Shown here in pieces: positions 46,742 to 55,845 of a stretch of 64,000 nucleotides of DNA; the first letter of the stretch is position 1, and every line of letters begins with the position of its first letter. Source of the DNA: CAWDVK01 sp963805715 (GTDB lineage: Bacteria > Actinomycetota > Actinomycetes > Streptosporangiales > Streptosporangiaceae); assembly GCA_963805715.1 (NCBI GenBank), contig CAWDVK010000007.1, positions 359,515-423,514 of the forward strand, in the 5' to 3' direction. The notes under the pieces were generated by a model that saw only the letters and a list, made by a program, of their open reading frames with translations, was not told where the DNA came from and did not search any database. The position numbers were made by a program, and so were the translations under genes.

Positions 46742-48008
46742 CGTCATCGACCTGATCCGGGCCAAGCGCGACGGGGGCCGGCTCGCGGACGAGGAGATCA
46801 GCTGGCTGATCGATGCTTACACCCAGGGCGCCGTGGCGGACGAGCAGATGTCGGCGCTGCTGATGGCGATCTTCTTCCGCGGCCTCAGCCCGGCCGAGCT
46901 AGGCCGGTGGACCACGGCGATGATCGCCTCCGGCGACCGGCTCGACCTGTCCGGCGTGGGCGCGCCGACCGTGGACAAGCACTCGACCGGCGGCGTCGGG
47001 GACAAGGTCTCGCTGATCCTGGCCCCGCTGGTGGCCAGCTGCGGTGCGGCGGTGCCGCAGCTGTCCGGGCGAGGGCTCGGCCACACCGGCGGCACGCTGG
47101 ACAAGCTGGAGTCGATCCCCGGCTGGCGAGCTGAGTACACGGCCGCCGAGATCCTCAGCGTGCTGGCCAAGACCGGCTGCGTGATCTGCGCGGCCGGGCC
47201 GGGCCTCGCCCCCGCCGACCGCCGGATGTACGCGCTGCGCGATGTCACCGGGACCGTCGAGTCCATCCCGCTGATCGCGAGCTCGATCATGTCTAAGAAG
47301 ATCGCCGAGGGTACCGCCGCTCTGGTGCTGGACGTCAAAGTCGGCAGCGGCGCCTTCATGCCGGACATCGGGGCGGCCGGGGAGCTGGCTCAGACCATGG
47401 TGGAGCTCGGGAACTCCCGCGGTGTGCGGACCAGCGCGCTGCTGACCCGGATGGACACTCCGCTCGGGCGGGCTGTCGGCAACGCGGTCGAGGTCGAGGA
47501 GGCGCTCGTCACGCTGCGCGGCGAGGGACCGGCTGATCTGGTCGAGGTGACCCTGGCGCTGGCCGCCGAGATGCTCAGGCTGGCCGGGGTGCAGGCCGAC
47601 CCGGCCGCCGCGCTGGCCGGCGGGCAGGCGCTGGATCGCTACCGGCAGATGATCAGGGCGCAGGACGGCGACCCGGACGCACCACTGCCGCAGGCCAGGC
47701 ACAGCCAGCAGATCGTGGCGGCCGAGTCGGGCTGGATCCGCGGGCTGGACGCGCGCGCGGTCGGGGTGGCCGCGTGGCGGCTGGGCGCCGGACGGGCCCG
47801 CAAGGAGGATCCGGTGAGCGCGGCCGCCGGCGTGATCTGCCTGGCCAAGCCGGGTGAGCAGGTCAGCCGCGGCCAGCCCGTGCTGGAGCTGCGCGCCGAC
47901 GACGAGTTCCGGTTCGGCCGGGCCGCCGGCGCGCTGGCCGGCGCGATCGAGATCGGGGCCGAGCCGCCGGAGCCCGGCCCGGTCGTGCTGGCGCGAATCG
48001 GGCCGTGA
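46734..48008 (+). CDS. deoA: Thymidine (pyrimidine-nucleoside) phosphorylase
   Basis: Cleaves thymidine or uridine/deoxyuridine with phosphate. Signature SGRGLGHTGGTLDKLESIPG; phosphate loop KHSTGGVGDKVSL; N-terminal helical domain and C-terminal lipoyl-like domain (LAKPGEQVSRGQPVLELR). 424 residues, normal. ATG 46734 lies inside the cdd end. Confidence 0.93.
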   Translation: MPDVIDLIRAKRDGGRLADEEISWLIDAYTQGAVADEQMSALLMAIFFRGLSPAELGRWTTAMIASGDRLDLSGVGAPTVDKHSTGGVGDKVSLILAPLVASCGAAVPQLSGRGLGHTGGTLDKLESIPGWRAEYTAAEILSVLAKTGCVICAAGPGLAPADRRMYALRDVTGTVESIPLIASSIMSKKIAEGTAALVLDVKVGSGAFMPDIGAAGELAQTMVELGNSRGVRTSALLTRMDTPLGRAVGNAVEVEEALVTLRGEGPADLVEVTLALAAEMLRLAGVQADPAAALAGGQALDRYRQMIRAQDGDPDAPLPQARHSQQIVAAESGWIRGLDARAVGVAAWRLGAGRARKEDPVSAAAGVICLAKPGEQVSRGQPVLELRADDEFRFGRAAGALAGAIEIGAEPPEPGPVVLARIGP

Positions 48009-48072
48009 CCGGCGCTGACGGACGGGACTGCGCCGGCGGGTGCGCAGCTGCGGCGCAGGCCCGTCTGTGAGA

Positions 48073-49191
48073 ATGAACGGCATGCTTCCGACGCTGGAGG
48101 AGATCCGCCGGGCTCCTAAGGTCCTGCTGCACGACCACCTGGACGGCGGGCTGCGCCCGGCCACGATCGTCGAGCTCGCCCGCGAGACCGGCTACGGCGG
48201 CCTGCCCGCCACCGACCCCGGTGAGCTGGCTGAGTGGATGACCGGGGCGGCCCGGCGCGGCCACCTGGAGCTGTACCTGGAGGCATTCCAGCACACGGTC
48301 GGCGTCATGCAGACCAGGGACGCGCTGATCAGGGTGGCCGCGGAATGCGCCGAGGACCTGGCCGCCGACGGCGTCGTCTACGCCGAGGTGCGATTCGCCC
48401 CCGAACTGCATGTCCACGGCGGCCTGGAGATGGATCAGGTCGTCGACGCCGTGCTCGAGGGCTTCCGGCGCGGCAGCGCTGGCCGGCCCATCACCGTCTA
48501 CGCGCTGCTGACCGCGATGCGGACGGCGGCCAGGTCGCTGGAGATCGCCGAGCTGGCCGTGCGGCACCGTGATGCGGGCGTGGTCGGCTTCGATATCGCC
48601 GGGGCGGAGGCGGGCAGCCGGCCGAGCCGCCACCTCGACGCGTTCCAGTACGTGGCGCGGGAGAACTTCCACATCACGATCCACGCGGGCGAGGGGTTCG
48701 GGCTGCCGTCCATCTGGGAGGCACTGCAGTGGTGCGGCGCCGACCGTCTCGGCCACGGGGTCCGCATCATCGACGACATCCAGGTCGCGCGGGATGGCAC
48801 GGCGTCGCTGGGACGCCTGGCCAGTTACGTGCGCGACCGCCGCATCCCGCTGGAGATGTGCCCGACCTCCAACGTGCAGACCGGTGCCGCGCCGTCAATC
48901 GCCGAGCATCCGATCGGGCTGCTGCGGCGGCTGTCGTTCCGGGCGACGGTCAATACCGACAACCGGCTGATGAGCGGGGTGTCGCTGTCCGCGGAACTCC
49001 GCGCGCTCGCCGAGGCCTTCGGCTATGGCTGGAGCGATATTGAATGGCTCACGATCAACGCGATGAAAAGCGCATTCGCGCCATTCGACGAGCGGCTGCA
49101 GCTGATCAACACCGTGATCAAGCCGGGTTACGCCGTGGCCAGGGCGCCCCGGACCGTGCCGGCCGCTGGCGCTGTCCGCCAGCACGCCTGA
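48073..49191 (+). CDS. add: Adenosine deaminase
   Basis: Zinc enzyme that deaminates adenosine and deoxyadenosine. Metal site HDHLDGG at the N-terminus, catalytic EVRFAPELH, HAGEGFG, LGHGVRI and NTDNRLMS. In many homologues the last reads TDD; the TDN form is seen in actinobacterial members. Start ATG 48073 (or 48082); the frame is open to 48040. Third gene of the cdd-deoA-add operon, 64 nt after deoA, and followed by a strong terminator. Confidence 0.93.
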   Translation: MNGMLPTLEEIRRAPKVLLHDHLDGGLRPATIVELARETGYGGLPATDPGELAEWMTGAARRGHLELYLEAFQHTVGVMQTRDALIRVAAECAEDLAADGVVYAEVRFAPELHVHGGLEMDQVVDAVLEGFRRGSAGRPITVYALLTAMRTAARSLEIAELAVRHRDAGVVGFDIAGAEAGSRPSRHLDAFQYVARENFHITIHAGEGFGLPSIWEALQWCGADRLGHGVRIIDDIQVARDGTASLGRLASYVRDRRIPLEMCPTSNVQTGAAPSIAEHPIGLLRRLSFRATVNTDNRLMSGVSLSAELRALAEAFGYGWSDIEWLTINAMKSAFAPFDERLQLINTVIKPGYAVARAPRTVPAAGAVRQHA

Positions 49192-49202
49192 CCATACGCG
49201 CG

Positions 49203-49236
49203 AGCGGGCGGCCCTCCGACCGGAGGGCCGCCCGCT
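49203..49236 (+). terminator. Strong GC hairpin terminator after add
   Basis: Stem AGCGGGCGGCCCTCCG pairs perfectly with CGGAGGGCCGCCCGCT around a 2-nt (effectively 4-nt) loop. It lies 12 nt after the add stop and before the convergent membrane protein gene, so it can stop transcription from both sides. No T-tract, as is common in actinomycetes. Confidence 0.85.
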
Positions 49237-49260
49237 ATCGGTTGCGGATCTTGACTTCGG

Positions 49261-49854
49261 TTAGGCCGTCGTGACCTTCTCGGTCGCGGCGAGCTTGTAC
49301 AGCACCTCGGACTCCGGGGAGGTCCGGGTGGTGTGCCAGAACCCGATGGCGGAGAAGATCAGCAGCAGGCCGGCGCCGATGAAGGACACGATCGCGGCCC
49401 ACAGGGCGATCTGCCCCATCTTCCAGAACGCGTAGGCGTTCAGCAGCAGCCCGCGCAGCGTGGTGCCGCGGAACACGAGGTTGACCTGGTTCGCCAGCGC
49501 GACGTTGGTGGGCTGCGCGATTGCCTTGCCCGACAGCTGCGAGTAGGTCTGGCCGCCGCCGATCTTGACCAGGTGCACCGCGATGAAGTGATCGGCCCAG
49601 GTCTCGGCCTGCGCGCCGTTGGTCATCAGCTGCCCGGCGTACTGCTTCATGGCCGTGGCGTCCGAAGCGGGGAGCGCCTTGATCTCGGGGCTGTTGGCCG
49701 CCGGGAAGACGATCTTCTGGGCAGCCAGCTGGTTATGCACCTGGTTGTCCACGAACGAGTGACCCCAGACCAGCAGCCCGCCGGCCACCAGCAGGACGAC
49801 GGCCAGGACCAATCCGGCTACGGAAACCAGCGCGTCGAATGTCTTTCTGCGCAT
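49261..49854 (-). CDS. Two-span membrane protein of unknown function
   Basis: Spans near residues 10-30 and 152-172 flank an extracytoplasmic domain (HSFVDNQVHNQLAAQKIVFP..., ADHFIAVHLVKIGG..). Similar proteins with this layout recur in actinobacteria, function unknown. RBS AAGGAGG lies about 8 nt upstream of ATG 49854. It stands alone between the salvage operon and deoC. Confidence 0.75.
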   Translation of the reverse strand: MRRKTFDALVSVAGLVLAVVLLVAGGLLVWGHSFVDNQVHNQLAAQKIVFPAANSPEIKALPASDATAMKQYAGQLMTNGAQAETWADHFIAVHLVKIGGGQTYSQLSGKAIAQPTNVALANQVNLVFRGTTLRGLLLNAYAFWKMGQIALWAAIVSFIGAGLLLIFSAIGFWHTTRTSPESEVLYKLAATEKVTTA

Positions 49855-49971
49855 CTGCAGAAGCCTCCTTGAAGGATGCCGGGCCTAGCTGGTCCGGCAG
49901 CAGGACTATTTTACCGCCTCCTATCCTCGGCCCGGCACGCATGGCGTCATCAGGGCAGCTAGACCCCATTC

Positions 49972-49991
49972 GAGAGGACATCAGTCCCCCA
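49972..49991. promoter_or_regulatory. Weak DosR/DevR-like box
   Basis: GAGAGGACATCAGTCCCCCA has the GGAC-N4-GTCC dyad and agrees with the 20-bp mycobacterial DosR consensus at about 14 of 20 positions. It lies about 120 nt upstream of the leftward membrane protein gene. A diverged half-match follows at 49994-50012. Significance is uncertain. Confidence 0.25.
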
Positions 49992-50300
49992 TTCCAGGGT
50001 AAGTAGTCCTGCTAGGTCGGCCGTGTCGGAGCGATTACGAGCTGTATTCGTATTGGCTGCGGCTTGCTTTCTCCTGACCAAAGTCCCTTTGCCTGGGGCC
50101 GGAATTCCCTGCTGCTGTGGTGCGGCATGGGTGATCCTGACAGTGCAGCACCCGCCGCCTGGACGAGCCGGGCAAGGGAGCCGACCGGAGGGGCCGGAGC
50201 GGAGGCTCGGCAGAGCCGCCGGTTCCATCGGCAGCAGGACGGGATGCCGCTTCGGGCGGCATGTGCCCGGTGACGCTCGCGGCGGGTGCTGCCGACAACA

Positions 50301-50378
50301 TCCGCCGGCCGCTTCCGCCGGCCGCTTCCGCCGGCCGCTTCCGCCGGCCGCTTCCGCCGGCCGCTTCCGCCGGCCGCG
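50301..50378. repeat. 13-bp tandem repeat, six copies, intergenic
   Basis: Six almost perfect copies of TCCGCCGGCCGCT upstream of deoC. The period is not a multiple of three. Each copy carries the palindrome GCCGGC, allowing stable RNA hairpins in any leader transcript. Confidence 0.9.
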
Positions 50379-50569
50379 CCGCCTCAGCTCACTCCGGCCG
50401 GACAACGTCATGGATGCGCCATTGCTGTCGCTGTTTCAGCAGCAGATGCGCTTCCACGACGTTGCCCGCTGGGCAGGCGGCGTGCTGCAGGCGACCGGGC
50501 TCCCGGCGACCGGCGCTCGGGGCCCTGGGCGGAGCGGACGGTAACGTCGTGCGGGTGGGAGTTGAATCA

Positions 50570-51544
50570 GTGAGCGCCGCCGCGCCGCGATCGGAGTCAG
50601 CCGCCGACCGCCGCTGGCTGGCGGATGTAGCGACCTCGGACGCCGCGCTCCGGCAGGTACTGCACGGGCTGCCGGGCGTGGACGAGGTGGGCGTGCGCGA
50701 GCGGGTTGCCGCGCTGGCTACCCGGTCCATCAAGCGCGATGCCAAGATGCGCGCGCTGGACCTGGCGATCCGGACGGTCGACCTGACCACGCTGGAGGGT
50801 GCCGACACTCCTGGCAAGGTGCGCTCGATGTGCGCGAAGGCGCTCCGCCCCGATCCGGACGACCCCGATGTCCCGCCGGTCGCTGCCGTCTGCGTGTACC
50901 CGGACCTGGTCGGCGAGGCGAGGTCCGCGGTGGCCGGCAGCCCGGTGGCAGTGGCGTCGGTGGCGACCGCCTTTCCGTCCGGCCGGGCGTCGCTCGCGGT
51001 CAAGCTCGCCGACGTGGCCGACGCGCTCGCGGCCCGCGCGGACGAGATTGACATGGTGATCGACCGGGGTGCCTTCCTGGCCGGGCATTACGGCCGGGTC
51101 TACGAGGAGATCCGGGCGGTGCGCGAGGCCTGCGGCGGCGCGCACCTGAAGGTGATCCTGGAGACGGGCGAGCTGGCCACGCTGGACAACGTGGCGCGCG
51201 CTTCCTGGCTGGCCATGCTGGCCGGCGCCGACTTCATCAAGACCTCCACCGGCAAGGTCGCCCCGGCCGCGACGCCGCCGGTCGCGCTCGTGATGCTCGC
51301 CGCGGTGCGTGACTACCAGCTGGCGACTGGCCGGCCGGTGGGCGTCAAGGTGGCCGGCGGGATCCGGACGGCCAAGGACGCCATCCGTTACCTGGTCCTG
51401 GTCAACGAGACGGCCGGCCCGGCCTGGCTCACCCCGGCCCTGTTCCGCATCGGCGCGTCCAGCCTGCTCAACGACTTGCTGATGCAGCGCAGCAAGCAGA
51501 TCACCGGGCAGTACGCCGGGCCTGACTACTTCACCGTCGACTGA
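50570..51544 (+). CDS. deoC: Deoxyribose-phosphate aldolase
   Basis: Class I aldolase that splits 2-deoxyribose-5-phosphate to glyceraldehyde-3-phosphate and acetaldehyde. Schiff-base Lys in FIKTSTGKV and the assisting Lys in VGVKVAGGIRT are both present; the Asp of the triad lies in IDMVIDRG. GTG 50570 has GGGAG 8 nt upstream; GTG 50549 is an alternative. The N-terminal 60 residues form an actinobacterial helical extension. In relatives, aldehyde dehydrogenase genes follow deoC; here they are separated from it by the disrupted HD gene and its insertion. Confidence 0.93.
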   Translation: MSAAAPRSESAADRRWLADVATSDAALRQVLHGLPGVDEVGVRERVAALATRSIKRDAKMRALDLAIRTVDLTTLEGADTPGKVRSMCAKALRPDPDDPDVPPVAAVCVYPDLVGEARSAVAGSPVAVASVATAFPSGRASLAVKLADVADALAARADEIDMVIDRGAFLAGHYGRVYEEIRAVREACGGAHLKVILETGELATLDNVARASWLAMLAGADFIKTSTGKVAPAATPPVALVMLAAVRDYQLATGRPVGVKVAGGIRTAKDAIRYLVLVNETAGPAWLTPALFRIGASSLLNDLLMQRSKQITGQYAGPDYFTVD

Positions 51545-51692
51545 GAAGCGTGCTGGTCATAGCGTGTAGCAGGAACATTGACGAGCACCTCGATGCGCCG
51601 GACATGAGCGGCCGGCCCGCCGCGGCGTCAGCTGGTATTCTGGCCCGGGCCGAAGGAACTACGAAAAGGGACACTTCGCCGGTGAGGACCCG

Positions 51693-52066
51693 TTGCTCTC
51701 AGGAAGTGTAAATCTATCCCCGGCTGTTCGTGACGTAATTGCCGCCGTCCTGTATCCGGGCACGGGGGTAAGTAAGCTTTTCTTTGGGCATCCCAGGCTC
51801 GGGGAAGTGTACCGTTCCTACGTAATTTCACAGGTCCTCGACGGGGTCAGCGATCTGGAGGATCCGGCGGCAGATCTGCCCGGCCGTCGCGCGGCGGAGG
51901 TGCTGAGCTGCTACGGCCTCACCGGCGAGGGGAGCGGCAACTGGACGCAGCTCTACGAGCACATGGGCGGCGTGGTGGCTGCCGCGGTAACGATAGCCAG
52001 GCGCATGAGGCTCAGCGCAGCCGATATGGAGATGACGCGCGCGGCTGCATTTCTGCATGATGCAAC
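51693..52066 (+). pseudogene. HD-domain protein, 5' half (split by IS66-family insertion)
   Basis: The N-terminal 124 residues of an HD-domain hydrolase. TTG 51693 start; EHMGGVVAAAVTIARRM supplies the first His, and AAFLHDA ends at the HD pair where the element inserted. The 3' half resumes at 58638 in the same frame if one copy of the 8-bp duplication is removed (LHDATKRQDVERNGEL). As it stands the frame stops a few bases into the insertion at 52070. The substrate of the original protein is unknown. Confidence 0.82.
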
Positions 52067-52083
52067 GTAACTGGATAGGTGCC
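52067..52083. repeat. IS66-family left terminal inverted repeat
   Basis: GTAACTGGATAGGTGCC; matches the reverse complement of the right end at 58613-58629 except for one base (TTCC versus TGCC). Confidence 0.9.
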
Positions 52084-52168
52084 GTGGGGTTGGCTGGCGG
52101 TTTGTTCCTGCCGATTACCGTGCAGCCGGCCGTGCGTGTCGCGTTGACTACTGTGCGCCGGCTGTAGT

Positions 52169-53487
52169 GTGTTACGAGTTGTGCCTGATGTTCCGCCTGT
52201 CCCGGATGAGGTAGCTGCGCTGCGTGCGCTAACGCCCGGCTGCGGCAGGTTGCGGAGGCGAAGGACACCGAGATCGCGGCTCTGCGGACCTCGCATCAGG
52301 CGCAGCTGGATGTGCTGCGGGCGCAGGTGGCGGCGCTGGCCGCGGAGGTCGCGGACCTGCGCTCCCGGCTGGGCCAGAACTCCCGCAACTCGTCCAGGCC
52401 GCCGTCGCAGGACGGGCCCGGGAAGCCGGCGCCGAAGTCGCTGCGGGGCAAGAGCGGCCGTAAGCCCGGCCGGCCCAAGGGGCAGCCGGGTGCGACGCTG
52501 GAGTTCACCGCCGCGCCCGATGAGGTGATCGTTCATGAGCCGGGCCAGTGCCGGGGCTGCGGGGAATCCCTGGCCGGCGCGCCGGCGGCGGGAATGGTCC
52601 GGCGGCAGGTGACCGATGTGCCGCCGGTGCGGCCGGTGGTGACCGAGCACCAGATGATCGCCCGCCGCTGCTCGTGCGGCGCGGTGACCAGCGCCCCGGC
52701 CCCGGCCGGAGTGAGCGCTCCGGTTCAGTACGGGCCCGGGCTGACCGCGATCGGCGCGTACCTGTGGCACGGGCAGTTCCTGTCCCGGAACCGGACCGGG
52801 CAGGCCCTGGCGGAGCTGTTCGGGGTCAGCGTCTCCCCGGGCGCGGTGACCGCGATGGTGACCAGGGTCGCCGCCGTGCTCGGCCCGGCCCTGGAGGTGA
52901 TCCGCGGCGCGGTCGCCGCCGCCCCGGTCGCGCATTTCGATGAGACCGGGTTCCGGGCAGGCGGGAAGCTGGCGTGGGTCCACTCCGCGTCAGCGGGGAA
53001 GTTCGCGCTGATCACCGTCCACCCCCGGCGGGGCCGGGAGGGGATGGACGCCGCCGGCGTGCTCCCCGCGTTCGGCGGCACAGCCTGCCACGACGCCCGG
53101 GCGCCGTATGACACCTACTCCGGCGTGGCAGGGCACGCTCTATGCAACGCGCATGCCCTCCGCGAGCTACAGGCCGTAACTGATGCCGCCCCGGCCGGCC
53201 AGTGGTGCCGGGCGACCCAGGCCGGCGACGCGCTGCGGGAGATGAAACGCCTCGCCGACGCCGCCCTGGCCGCCGACGGCACCCTGGCCAGCATCGACAC
53301 CGGCCGCCTGGCCGCGGCCCGGCACCGGTTCCGCTCCGCCGTCCTGATCGGCGAGAAGGAAACCGCCGCCCGCGCCGGGCCGCTCATGGCAAAGCACCAC
53401 GCCCTCGCCCGCCGCCTGCGCCAGCGCGAAGACGACTACCTGCGGTTCACCCGCGATGCCCGGGTCCCGTTCGACAACGATCAGGCT
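52169..53487 (+). pseudogene. IS66-family transposase, N-terminal and central part (frameshifted, interrupted)
   Basis: DDE transposase of the IS66 type. The N-terminal helix (PDEVAALRA, then NARLRQVAEAKDTEIAALR) changes frame near 52230 (one base missing). After it come SRLGQNSRNSSRPPSQDG, a zinc-finger segment (CRGCGESL...ARRCSCG) and catalytic regions VAHFDETGF (first Asp) and CHDARAPYDTYSGVAGHALCNAHALREL (second Asp). It breaks after FTRDARVPFDNDQA, just before the conserved catalytic Glu block, where the inner cassette begins. The rest is at 58388. Confidence 0.88.
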
Positions 53488-54549
53488 TCATATTGCACCT
53501 CTTGTGACGGTTGGAGAGTCTGGGGGCTGGCGGGCTGGTCAGGTCGTTGTCGTGCTGGTGGTTCCAGTGTCGCTGGGGGGTCTGACGTTTTCTTCGGTGT
53601 CCGGGGGCGCCCGGATTTGCGGTGGGGGTTGCGGCGGCCTGAGCGGTGGTCGGTTCCCAGGCGTGTGGCGGTTTCCTCCACTAGTGCCGGGCCTGGGCGG
53701 GTCTGGCCGGGGTGGTAGCGGAAGATGCCGCGGTCGTCGGCTTGCTCGCCGGTGAGCAGGCCGAGGCAGTGCCAGCGTTTGATGCTGCTGGGGTGGGCGT
53801 GAAGGTCGGCGGCGATCTGTTCGAGACTGAGCAGGCCCCGGTCGCATAGCCGCCGGTCGTGGCTGGGCATGTGGTGGTAGTTCGCCAGCTTGGCGACGCG
53901 GTCGCCGTCCCAGGGGTGTCCCTCGCCGCTGGTGTGGCCCGCGGCATTGAGCTGCCCGGCGATCTGGGCGTAGGTGCAGCTGTCGAGAAGGTGATCGATC
54001 AGTTCGGTGAGCTGGGCGGGTGTCGCGCGGAGCTGCCAGGCGTTCTTCGGGACGGGCAGGCGAAGGACGTGGTGGCGGCCGGCGGGAAAGCGGATCGCGG
54101 CGGTGATGGTGTCCTGGCCGCGGGTGAGGGTGACGTTGGTGATCAGGAGGCGGATCAGTCGTTTGCGTTCGCGCATCGGGGTTGTGGGGTCGTTCCATAG
54201 GGCGGGCAGGTCGACGGCGAGCGCGCGGATCTTGTCGCGCTGCTGCTGGTCGAGGGCGGTGGCGGTGGCGGTGGCCTTGCGGTAGTCGTCGCGGGCGGCG
54301 GCCAGAGCGCGCAGGGCGGTGTTCCAGTCGGCTTCCAGGGCGTCGGCGACGAGCCGGTTGGCGGCGTCGACGGCGAGGTAGCGGTGCCGGGCGGCGTCGG
54401 CGGCGTGTTCGGCGCGCTGGACGTGGGCCTGGCGGAGCTGGTCTGCGCGTTCGGCCTGGGCGATCAGCTCGTCGCTGACGGCGAGGGTGACCTCGATGGC
54501 CGCTGGGGTCAGGGAGGTCAGGATCAGGTCGCTGACGGCGGAGTTGATC
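53481..54549 (-). pseudogene. Large serine recombinase, C-terminal part
   Basis: Open leftward frame from the IS3 border. It reads INSAVSDLILTSLTPAAIEV, a coiled segment (ELIAQAERADQLRQAHVQRA), then PTTPMRERKRLIRLLITNVTL and NAWQLRATPAQLTELIDHLLD, with an HTH-like RGLLSLEQIAADLHAHPSSIKRW. This is the C-terminal arrangement of recombinases that end EVQYE. The zinc ribbon and catalytic domain are on the other side of the IS3 insertion. Confidence 0.82.
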
Positions 54550-54586
54550 TGCCCCGAGCTTTCCGGACAGCGTATTTATGGTCAAT

Positions 54587-55499
54587 TCACGCTGCGGACT
54601 GCCGTTCCAGGTATTCGTTGCGGACTTGCTGCGGGGTCCGGTACTGAAGTCCGGAGTGCCGACGTTTTGAATTGTACCAGAATTCGATGTACCTCACAAC
54701 GTCGCGGCGCGCGTGCTTGCGGGTCGGATACTGGGTACGATGGCCGCAGCTCGTTCTTCAGCGCGGCGAAGAACGACTCGGCCATCGCATTGTCGTAACA
54801 GATCCCGGTGCGGCCGACGGACTGCCGGAGAATATGCTTCCTCAGCGTCTCAGCGAATTGCCGGGACGTGTAGTTGCTGCCGCGGTCGGAATGAAAAATA
54901 GCATTCTCAGCGAGAGAGTGATTACGGGCGGCCATCTCGATCGCCTTCTCGATGAGCGGCGTCTTGTAGTTATCGTCCGTCGCCCAGCCGACCACTTCCT
55001 TCGTATAGCAGTCGATAACCGTCGCCAGGTAAAGCCAGCCCTGCCACGTCGGAATGCAGGTTATGTCGCCGACCATTTTCTCGCCCGGCGCGTCAGCGGT
55101 GAAATCCCGCTTTACGAGGTCGGGGATGTCGTGCTCCTGCCCGTCGCCCTCGGTGAGGCTGACCCGCCACGGCCGCGGCTGGCAGGGCTCCAGCCCCAGC
55201 TCACGCATCAGCGACCGCACCAGCTCCGGCCCGGCCGGCACGCCCCAGGCCACCAGGTCCGCGTGGACGCGGCGGTACCCGTACGTGTCATCAGAATCAT
55301 CGAATGACTTCTTGACATACAGCGCGAGTATCCCGCGTCTTTTCGCCGTCGCCGATTCCGGCGCGTGCCGCCATTCATAAAAGCCGGAACGTGACACCTT
55401 CATCCAGATGCACATTTTCACGATCGACGGCACGTACTGTTCGTCCGATTCCTGGTAAGCGGCGTACTCCACGTCGATGAACTCGAACTTGTCGCTCAC
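54587..55499 (-). CDS. IS3-family transposase OrfB (frameshifted near 54748)
   Basis: DDE integrase-core transposase. Catalytic residues: KMVGDITCIPTW (Asp), FHSDRGSNYTS (Asp) and NAMAESFFAALKNE (Glu). GTG 55499 overlaps OrfA by 4 bp. After KNE one extra base (near 54748, GAGCTGCGG) shifts the frame; corrected, it ends YPTRKHARRDVVRYIEFWYN...NEYLERQSAA at TGA 54587-54589. Uncorrected it runs to 54582. The catalytic triad precedes the shift. Confidence 0.88.
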
Positions 55500-55786
55500 C
55501 GATGATCGCTGGCAAAGTACGCTGCGGCTTTTTTCAGGAACTCGTTTTCCATCTTCAGTTCCCGGGTTTCTCGTTCGAGCTCGCGCAGGCGCGCGCGTTC
55601 GCTGACGGTTAGCGGCGGTTCCTCGCCGGCATGTTCACGGCGGTAGGCGCTCACCCAGTTACCGAGGGTACCTTCGTTGATACCGAGCTCCTTAGCCACT
55701 CGGGCAATCGGGCGCGACGTCTCGATCACCATCTTCACGGCTTCATCCTTGAATTCCGGTGAGAAGCTCTTCTTCGGTCGAGGCAA
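55496..55786 (-). CDS. IS3-family transposase OrfA
   Basis: A 96-residue DNA-binding protein with the HTH PEFKDEAVKMVIETSRPIARVAKELGINEGTLGNWV, followed by a leucine-zipper-like helix LRELERETRELKMENEFLKKAAAYFA. Its stop overlaps the OrfB start (GTGA). Fusion with OrfB by -1 frameshifting is usual for IS3 and likely here. Confidence 0.92.
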   Translation of the reverse strand: MPRPKKSFSPEFKDEAVKMVIETSRPIARVAKELGINEGTLGNWVSAYRREHAGEEPPLTVSERARLRELERETRELKMENEFLKKAAAYFASDHR

Positions 55787-55845
55787 TTACTTCACCTTTC
55801 CAGACGCCCATCCTATTGGATGGACTGTCCGGAAGCTTCGGGGCA

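Larger units (their letters stand above)
49855..50569. other. 715-bp non-coding stretch upstream of deoC
   Basis: No supported gene. It holds a weak DosR-like palindrome (49972-49991), a 13-bp tandem repeat (50301-50378) and, at its end, the deoC ribosome site GGGAG. An open frame at 50023-50544 translates to Arg/Pro/Gly-rich sequence without recognisable features and is not called. Confidence 0.5.
54550..55845. mobile_element. IS3-family insertion sequence in the recombinase gene
   Basis: About 1.3 kb bounded by imperfect inverted ends TGCCCCGAGCTTTCCGGACAG (first 20 bp from 54550) and the complement of TGTCCGGAAGCTTCGGGGCA (ending 55845). It encodes OrfA and OrfB leftward. No convincing 3-5 bp target duplication is visible at the borders, so a few bases may have been lost. 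Base composition is lower in G+C than the host genes (many A/T third positions), which suggests a recent arrival. Confidence 0.85.

Noticed and set aside
50023..50544. Rightward 173-codon open frame upstream of deoC
   Set aside because: Translation is low-complexity Arg/Pro/Gly sequence running through the 13-bp repeat, with no ribosome site or family similarity.
53539..54585. Long leftward Arg/Pro-rich open frame in the recombinase region
   Set aside because: It is an off-frame reading of the recombinase C-terminal gene; the in-frame translation gives the recognised domain.
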